Shown here: positions 58,825-64,000 of the stretch, one piece after another
How the letters are laid out: each line of letters starts with the position of its first letter
Numbering within the stretch: the stretch's first letter is position 1
Position numbers and translations under genes: made by a program
From: Stutzerimonas stutzeri
Lineage (GTDB): Bacteria > Pseudomonadota > Gammaproteobacteria > Pseudomonadales > Pseudomonadaceae
Reading direction: 5' to 3'
DNA length: 64,000 bases
Assembly (NCBI RefSeq): GCF_019090095.1
Contig: NZ_JAGQFP010000001.1
Location: 1,488,001-1,552,000, forward strand
Notes under the pieces: model-generated
What the model saw: only the letters and a program-made list of their open reading frames with translations
Told to the model about the DNA's origin: nothing
Databases searched by the model: none

Positions 58825-59081
58825 GGAGTGAGTCCTCAAGTTTTGCAAAGGGATGCCGCCAGGATCGTTGGTCTGCACCCCCTCACCTCTGGCGAATCAA
58901 AAAATCTGGTTTGCCGCCATGCGACAAAAGGTTGACCACGATACACAGCGCACAGAAAGCAGACAAGCTGCCCACCTGGCCCATGTCGCGGCCAGACTGC
59001 ACCCTGCCTGAAGCCGGGAAAACGTCGCCCTTCAGCGGGAATGACGTGTTCTCGGCGCATCCAGACCGCCGTTGCGTACGC

Positions 59082-61718
59082 TCAGCCGGTGTTGCGCAAT
59101 CCGGCCGCGATACCCGCCACGCTGACCAGCAGGGCTTGCTCCAGAGGGCTTTCGGCTGGGTGCGACTGCTGCCGCGAGCGAGCCAGCAGCTCGGTCTGCA
59201 TCAGGTGCAAGGGATCGAGGTAGGTGTTACGCAGACTGAACGCCTCGAGGGTGTCCGGGCTGTGCGCCAGCAGCTCGGACTGACCGGTCAGGCCGAGCAC
59301 GGCCTCGACCGCCTGCGACAATCGGTCACGTAAATCACACCCCAACGGCTGCAGGTCCGCGCTCACCAGGCGCTCATCGTAGCGCTTGGCGATATCCGCA
59401 TCGGCCTTGGCCAATACCATCTCGAGCATGTCAATGCGCGTGGTGAAAAATGGCCAGCGTTCTCGCATCTCCTTCAATCGATCGGCCTCGCCCCTCGCCA
59501 GGGACGCCTGCAGCGCCTGTTCCCAGCCCAGCCAGGCGGGCAACATCAGGCGAGTCTGGGTCCAGGCGAAGATCCACGGGATGGCACGCAGGCTTTCGAT
59601 GCCACCGGCGCGGCGTTTAGCCGGCCGGCTGCCCAGCGGCAAGCGGCCGAGTTCGCCTTCAGGCGTGGCCTGGCGGAAGTACTCGACGAACTGCGGATCG
59701 TCGCGCACCACGCTGCGGTAAGCCTTGACGCCCTCCTCGGCCAACCGCTCCATGGTTTCGCGCCACTGCGGCTCGGGCATCGGCGGGGGCAGCAAGGTCG
59801 CCTCCAGCACCGCGGCCAGGTACAAACTGAGATTCTGTTCGGCGATGTCTGGCAGGCCGAACTTGAAGCGAATCATTTCGCCCTGTTCGGTGGTCCGGAA
59901 GCGCCCCGCCACCGAGCCCGGCGGTTGCGACAGGATCGCCGCGTGTGCAGGGCCGCCGCCTCGTCCTACCGTGCCGCCACGGCCATGGAACAGCAACAAC
60001 TCGACCTGGTGCGCGCGACAGACCTCGACGAGACTTTCCTGTGCCCGGTATTGGGCCCAGGCCGCCGCGGTGGTGCCAGCGTCCTTGGCCGAATCCGAAT
60101 AACCGATCATCACTTCCTGGGGGCCATGCAGGCGCTGGCGATAACCGGGCAGCCCCAGCAGCCGGTCGATGGTCGGCCCGGCGTTGTTCAAATCGTCCAG
60201 CGTCTCGAACAGCGGCACGACACGCATCGACCGTTGCAAGCCGGCCTCCTTCAGCAACAGCTGCACCGCCAGCACATCGGACGCGCCCCTGGCCATGGAG
60301 ATGACATAGGAACCGAGCGACGCCTCCGGCGCCTGCGCCACCACCCGACAGGTCGCCAACACCTCGGCGGTATCGGCCGACGGCTGGAAATGTGCCGGCA
60401 GCAGAGGACGGCGGTTGCTTAGCTCGCGCTGGAGAAATTCGAGGCGCCGCTGTTCATCCCACTGTTCGTAATGCCCCACGCCGAGGTAGTCGGTGATTTC
60501 CTCCATCGCCGCGACGTGCCGGGCCGAATCCTGCCGAATGTCGAGGCGCAACAGGAACAGCCCGAATGCGGCGACCCGGCGCAAGGTGTCGAGCAAAGCG
60601 CCATCGGCAATGACGCCCATGCCACAGGCATGCAGCGAGTGGTAGCACAGCTCCAGCGGCTCGCGCAGCTCGCGGTTATCGTGCAGCACCGCCGGCGGCG
60701 CCGGCTGATCGCGCTCGACCGCGGCGCTGGCCCAGTCCCGTGTCGCCTGGAGCCGCTCGCGCAATCCCTTGAGCAGCGCCCGGTAGGGTTCGGCCGACTC
60801 GCCTGAGTGGCGTAGCAGTTCGTCGCTGGCGGTCTGCATCGACAAGGCGGTGATCAGCCCTTCGACATCGCGCAGGAACAGATCGGCCGCCATCCAGCGC
60901 GCCAGCAACAGCACCTCGCGGGTCACCTTCGCCGTGACGTTGGGGTTGCCGTCGCGATCGCCGCCCATCCACGAGGCGAAGCGAATGGGCGCTGCCTCCA
61001 GCGGCAGGTGCAGTCCCGTCCCGAGACGGAGCGCCTGGTCCGCCTGGCGCAGCACATTCGGCAGGGCCTGCCAGAGCGAGTTCTCGATCACCGCGAAGCC
61101 CCACTTGGCTTCCTCCACCGGGGTCGGTCGGTTGCGTCGAATTTCCTCGGTGTGCCAGGCCTCGGCGATCAACCGCTGTAGCTGCAGCTCGATCCGGGCC
61201 AGCTCCGCCGCGCCGAGGTCGGTATGGTCTCGCGCCGCCAGCTGCGCGGCGATGGCGTCGTATTTCTGGATCAAGGTGCGCCGCGAGACCTCGGTGGGAT
61301 GCGCCGTCAGCACCAGCTCGATGTCCAGCCGCCCCACCTGCCGGGCGAGAAACTCCTGGCCAAAGCCCTCGCCCTTGAGGCGTTCGAGCAAGCCGCCCAA
61401 CACGCCAGTTTCGGACGGTGCCGGCTCGCCGGGTCGACGCCGGCGGATCTGGTGGTACTGCTCGGCAATGTTGGCCAGATTGAGGAATTGGTTGAAGGCG
61501 CGGGTCATCGGCAGCAGTTCGTCGTCGGCCAGTCCATCGAGGGTTTCCTGGAGCAACCTGGCACCATCGGCCGAGCCACGACGAGCACCCTTGGCGCCCT
61601 TGCGGATGCGCTCGATCTTGTCGAGGAAGGCTTCACCGTGTTGCTCGCGGATAGTGTTACCCAGCAGCTCACCGAGCAGATGTACGTTTTCGCGCAGTCG
61701 CGCGTCGATCTTCGCCAT
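59082..61718 (-). CDS. ppc: phosphoenolpyruvate carboxylase
   Basis: The ATG at 61718 has GGGAGG upstream and gives 878 residues, the usual length; the frame to 61880 is too long. Motifs are [14 protein letters not shown] with the catalytic His, [49 protein letters not shown] and the C-terminal [17 protein letters not shown], ending GLRNTG. It makes oxaloacetate from PEP and bicarbonate. The gene is transcribed towards adk across a 257-bp gap. Confidence 0.98.
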   Translation of the reverse strand: MAKIDARLRENVHLLGELLGNTIREQHGEAFLDKIERIRKGAKGARRGSADGARLLQETLDGLADDELLPMTRAFNQFLNLANIAEQYHQIRRRRPGEPAPSETGVLGGLLERLKGEGFGQEFLARQVGRLDIELVLTAHPTEVSRRTLIQKYDAIAAQLAARDHTDLGAAELARIELQLQRLIAEAWHTEEIRRNRPTPVEEAKWGFAVIENSLWQALPNVLRQADQALRLGTGLHLPLEAAPIRFASWMGGDRDGNPNVTAKVTREVLLLARWMAADLFLRDVEGLITALSMQTASDELLRHSGESAEPYRALLKGLRERLQATRDWASAAVERDQPAPPAVLHDNRELREPLELCYHSLHACGMGVIADGALLDTLRRVAAFGLFLLRLDIRQDSARHVAAMEEITDYLGVGHYEQWDEQRRLEFLQRELSNRRPLLPAHFQPSADTAEVLATCRVVAQAPEASLGSYVISMARGASDVLAVQLLLKEAGLQRSMRVVPLFETLDDLNNAGPTIDRLLGLPGYRQRLHGPQEVMIGYSDSAKDAGTTAAAWAQYRAQESLVEVCRAHQVELLLFHGRGGTVGRGGGPAHAAILSQPPGSVAGRFRTTEQGEMIRFKFGLPDIAEQNLSLYLAAVLEATLLPPPMPEPQWRETMERLAEEGVKAYRSVVRDDPQFVEYFRQATPEGELGRLPLGSRPAKRRAGGIESLRAIPWIFAWTQTRLMLPAWLGWEQALQASLARGEADRLKEMRERWPFFTTRIDMLEMVLAKADADIAKRYDERLVSADLQPLGCDLRDRLSQAVEAVLGLTGQSELLAHSPDTLEAFSLRNTYLDPLHLMQTELLARSRQQSHPAESPLEQALLVSVAGIAAGLRNTG

Positions 61719-61915
61719 GTTCCTGCCTCCCGGACGCGCCACCAAGGGCTCGCAATGGATATGCAACCGATGCTGAACGGCTACGCTGTAAGAACCCTCC
61801 AAACAGAGTGCCCAGCGCGTTCGTTGAAGACAAGACATAGCGCGGCAAGTCTGTTCGACGGTCGCTCGCATACTCGCCATTACCGCCCGCTACGGCGGGC
61901 TAAGGAAGGAGCTCG

Positions 61916-62257
61916 ATGAAGATTTCAGAACTGGTCCGTGAATGGGAAAGCAGCGCCACCGGGCGCATGAGCGCCACGCGATACACCATTCCGCTGGACG
62001 TCGAAAGCGCCGCACGGCTGGCCGCGCTGGCGGAGATGTACCCCAAACGCAGCACCGAGGAACTGCTGGGGGAACTGGTTGGCGCCGCGCTGGAGGGCAT
62101 CGAGACCAGCCTCCCCTACCAGAAGGGCACCAAGGTGATCGCCACCGATGAGCAAGGCGATCCGATCTATGAGGACATCGGCCCGACGCCGCGTTTCCTC
62201 GCGCTCTCGCGCAAGCACCTCGAGCGTCTGCTGGCCGAGCAAACGACACAATCCTGA
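61916..62257 (+). CDS. conserved hypothetical protein
   Basis: A 113-residue soluble protein next to ppc, divergently transcribed, as in P. aeruginosa where a hypothetical gene holds this place. RYTIPLDVESAARLAALAEM and RSTEELLGELVGAALEGIET look like a ribbon-helix-helix or helical bundle; the C terminus is SRKHLERLLAEQTTQS. GAAGGAGCTCG lies before the ATG. Function unknown. Confidence 0.85.
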   Translation: MKISELVREWESSATGRMSATRYTIPLDVESAARLAALAEMYPKRSTEELLGELVGAALEGIETSLPYQKGTKVIATDEQGDPIYEDIGPTPRFLALSRKHLERLLAEQTTQS

Positions 62258-62510
62258 GCCTGCCCAGTACGACTGCGCCGCGCCCCAGCGCGGTCGTACC
62301 CACCCCGCGAGGCCCCGCCAGGATGGGCCTCCACGCCTTGTCCGACAGCTCTAGCAGGCCCCCTCCAGACGTTTCGTTTGTCTTTTTGCTGGAACGATTG
62401 CGGCCCGATGCCCTCACAAAAACATGCCCGTTCTGATTGTCAGCTCCCCATCAAGGGCTAGGCACACGGCTTTGCGGGCACTGTTCCCGATCTTCCACTG
62501 GAGACTGGCT

Positions 62511-62906
62511 ATGAAAACGAACACCATCGAGCGCCCACTATCGCGATTTCAGTTACCGAAGCTGACGGCCGTTGCGCTGGGAGGTCTGCTGCTGGTGGGT
62601 TGTGCCGGCAATCCACCGAACGAGCAGTTCGCCGTTACCGAGTCGGCTGTGCGTAGCGCGGTAAGCGCGGGCGCGACCGAATATGCAGCGGTCGAAATGC
62701 GCAACGCACGGGAAAAATGGAAGCAGGCCGAGCTGGCCATGCAGAAGGAAAACTATGACGAGGCGCGCAAGCTGGCCGAACAAGCCGAGTGGGACGCACG
62801 CGTCGCCGAGCGCAAGGCTCAGGCTGCCAAGGCGCAGAAGGCCGTAGAGGACGCCAACAAGGGGATCCAGGAGCTGCGCGAAGAAAGCATGCGCGGCCTC
62901 CAGTAA
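62511..62906 (+). CDS. DUF4398 lipoprotein
   Basis: The ATG at 62511 has GGAGACTGGCT upstream and gives 131 residues. The lipobox is LLLVGC, with lipid-modified Cys31 after an unusually long N region. The rest is DUF4398: ESAVRSAVSAGATEYAAVEM, REKWKQAELAMQKENYDEAR and AKAQKAVEDANKGIQEL, a coiled-coil. It is an outer-membrane lipoprotein partner of the OmpA-family gene 45 bp downstream. Confidence 0.92.
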   Translation: MKTNTIERPLSRFQLPKLTAVALGGLLLVGCAGNPPNEQFAVTESAVRSAVSAGATEYAAVEMRNAREKWKQAELAMQKENYDEARKLAEQAEWDARVAERKAQAAKAQKAVEDANKGIQELREESMRGLQ

Positions 62907-62951
62907 TCACCCCGTTCCATTCTCGACGCTTTCAACACAGGATGATTGGTT

Positions 62952-63755
62952 ATGAATAAGTTACTGACGCTCCCTACCGTGCTGGCCATGACTATCGGGC
63001 TGGCCGCCTGCTCCTCGCAACCCAACCAGAATCTCGAGCAGGCACGCGGACAATATTCGCAACTGCAGGCCGATCCCCGGTCCAATCAGCTAGCGGCACT
63101 GGAAACCGAAGACGCCGGCAAGATGCTGGAGAAGGCGAACCAGGCCTACCTGAACGACGCGGATGAAGAAAAGGTCGATCAGCTGGCGTATCTGGCCAAG
63201 CGCCGTATCGAGCTCGCCGAGCAGACCATCGCACTGCGCACTGCCGAGCAGAATATCGAAAAGGCGTCGGCCAAGCGCGCAGAGGCCCGGCTCGAGTCCC
63301 GCGAACAGCAGCTCAAGCGTCAACAGGAAGAGATCCGCAAGCTACAGCAAGACCTGCAAGCCAAGCAGACCGAGCGCGGTACGCTGGTCACCTTCGGCGA
63401 CGTGCTCTTCGATCTCAACAAGGCTGAGCTGAAGCCGTCCGGAATGCGCGGTGTACAAAAACTTGCTGAGTTCCTCAACGACAACCCGGAGCGCAAGGTG
63501 GTGGTCGAGGGCTACACCGATAGCACCGGTTCGGCGTCTTACAATCAGCAGCTGTCCGAGCGCCGAGCTCAATCGGTCATGCGTGCCCTGACCCGTGCCG
63601 GAGTCGATCCACAGCGTATCCAGACGGTCGGCTACGGCGAGGAATACCCGGTGGCGAGCAATGACACGCCAGCCAGCCGCGCCATGAATCGGCGCGTCGA
63701 GGTGACCATCTCCAACGACAACCAGCGCGTGGCGCCGCGCTCGTCGATGGAATAG
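62952..63755 (+). CDS. lptF: OmpA-family lipoprotein LptF
   Basis: I choose the ATG at 62952 (267 residues, MNKLLTLPTVLAMTIGLAAC), with Cys20 as lipid attachment. A coiled-coil DUF4398-like region (about 40-145) leads into an OmpA C-terminal domain with VVEGYTDSTGSASYNQQLSE, RRAQSVMRALTRAGVDPQRI and MNRRVEVTI, which binds peptidoglycan through its Asp and Arg. It corresponds to the P. aeruginosa lipotoxin F locus beside ppc. Cotranscribed with the DUF4398 lipoprotein. Confidence 0.9.
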   Translation: MNKLLTLPTVLAMTIGLAACSSQPNQNLEQARGQYSQLQADPRSNQLAALETEDAGKMLEKANQAYLNDADEEKVDQLAYLAKRRIELAEQTIALRTAEQNIEKASAKRAEARLESREQQLKRQQEEIRKLQQDLQAKQTERGTLVTFGDVLFDLNKAELKPSGMRGVQKLAEFLNDNPERKVVVEGYTDSTGSASYNQQLSERRAQSVMRALTRAGVDPQRIQTVGYGEEYPVASNDTPASRAMNRRVEVTISNDNQRVAPRSSME

Positions 63756-63776
63756 CGGCAACCGTCAGCCGTACCG

Positions 63777-63821
63777 AAAAAGCCCGCCATGATCTGGCCT
63801 GATCATGGCGGGCTTTTTTTA
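63777..63821 (+). terminator. Rho-independent terminator of lptF
   Basis: AAAGCCCGCCATGATC pairs with GATCATGGCGGGCTTT, followed by a T-tract. A textbook intrinsic terminator 22 bp after the stop. Confidence 0.95.
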
Positions 63822-63855
63822 TCGCAGCCGAAGCGGCCTAGGCGCAGCCGCAGCC

Positions 63856-64000
63856 TCAGGGCTTGGCCGGCGGTTGCGCAGCAGCCGGTGCGGATGGGTC
63901 CACGCAGCGAATGGCCCGCTTGTGGCTGTCGACCAGTACGCCGGTTAACCCCTTCTGCTCGGTGTCGAACAGCACCAGCACGCCATCGATGCACTGGGCG
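63856..64000 (-). CDS. conserved hypothetical protein, partial (5' end beyond window)
   Basis: The last 47 codons of a gene running in from the right, ending AAAQPPAKP-stop. Visible sequence includes CIDGVLVLFDTEQKGLTGVL and SHKRAIRCVDPSAPA, suggesting a small protein with conserved cysteines and a Pro/Ala-rich tail. The start is outside the window. Convergent with lptF across its terminator. Confidence 0.7.
   Translation of the reverse strand, partial: AQCIDGVLVLFDTEQKGLTGVLVDSHKRAIRCVDPSAPAAAQPPAKP

Noticed and set aside
62258..62510. Small RNA or gene between the PA3688-like gene and DUF4398
   Set aside because: No promoter-terminator pair or structured core was convincing.

Overview
The window is GC-rich chromosomal DNA from a gammaproteobacterium of the Pseudomonas/Stutzerimonas group. 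This rests on the gene content (glpF-glpK-glpR-glpD, the tsaB-pchP-adk-ppc-lptF block, SUV3-like helicase, PilJ- and HBM-type chemoreceptors), on Pseudomonas-style REP sequences, and on many products that align from memory with P. aeruginosa proteins. No rRNA or tRNA gene, CRISPR array or complete mobile element was seen.

Layout. 0-6 kb: a divergent GntR regulator faces an amidohydrolase, an SLC13/MatC-type permease, an HBM chemoreceptor and a small cupin, which looks like a catabolism, transport and chemotaxis module for one organic acid. 6-9 kb: an Rrf2 regulator with a thioredoxin-reductase-like flavoprotein, a 157-bp MITE-like element whose end helps form the stop codon of a DJ-1/PfpI gene, and two very small genes. 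9-10 kb: a divergent HTH regulator and BRO-like gene, probably a phage-derived switch remnant. 10-18 kb: a CAP-domain protein, then an OmpR-type two-component pair, a Fur-box-preceded CirA-like TonB receptor and a DUF3649-PepSY-DUF3325 membrane operon (iron uptake). 18-35 kb: rlhA, a 9-unit REP array, a cyclohexadienyl-dehydratase-like periplasmic protein, a frameshifted chemoreceptor, RlpA-like lipoprotein, PAS chemoreceptor, sotB, stress-type SDR and YflT-like genes, DUF72, the SUV3-like helicase, an 8-unit REP array and DUF1810.

35-42 kb: the glycerol regulon glpF, glpK, glpR and glpD, with GlpR-like half sites and a 5-unit REP array between glpR and glpD; then ppiC. 41-49 kb: PilJ chemoreceptor, a second CAP protein, a TauE permease, a 28-residue membrane peptide and an mscS-family gene broken by an 808-bp direct tandem duplication. 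49-64 kb: inositol-phosphatase family protein, catalase, DUF2789, a RaiA/HPF-like protein, rsmJ, an extensin-like protein, a second DUF72, tsaB, pchP, adk, ppc and the DUF4398/lptF lipoprotein pair.

Three themes recur: environmental sensing (four chemoreceptors, one of them broken), iron and redox handling, and expansion of intergenic REP pairs into tandem arrays with a different repeat family at each site. The strongest oddities are the 808-bp duplication in mscS, the MITE at the DJ-1 stop codon, the single-base frameshift in one chemoreceptor and the three REP arrays. Starts were revised from the longest ORF wherever a ribosome-binding site, signal peptide or family length argued for it.
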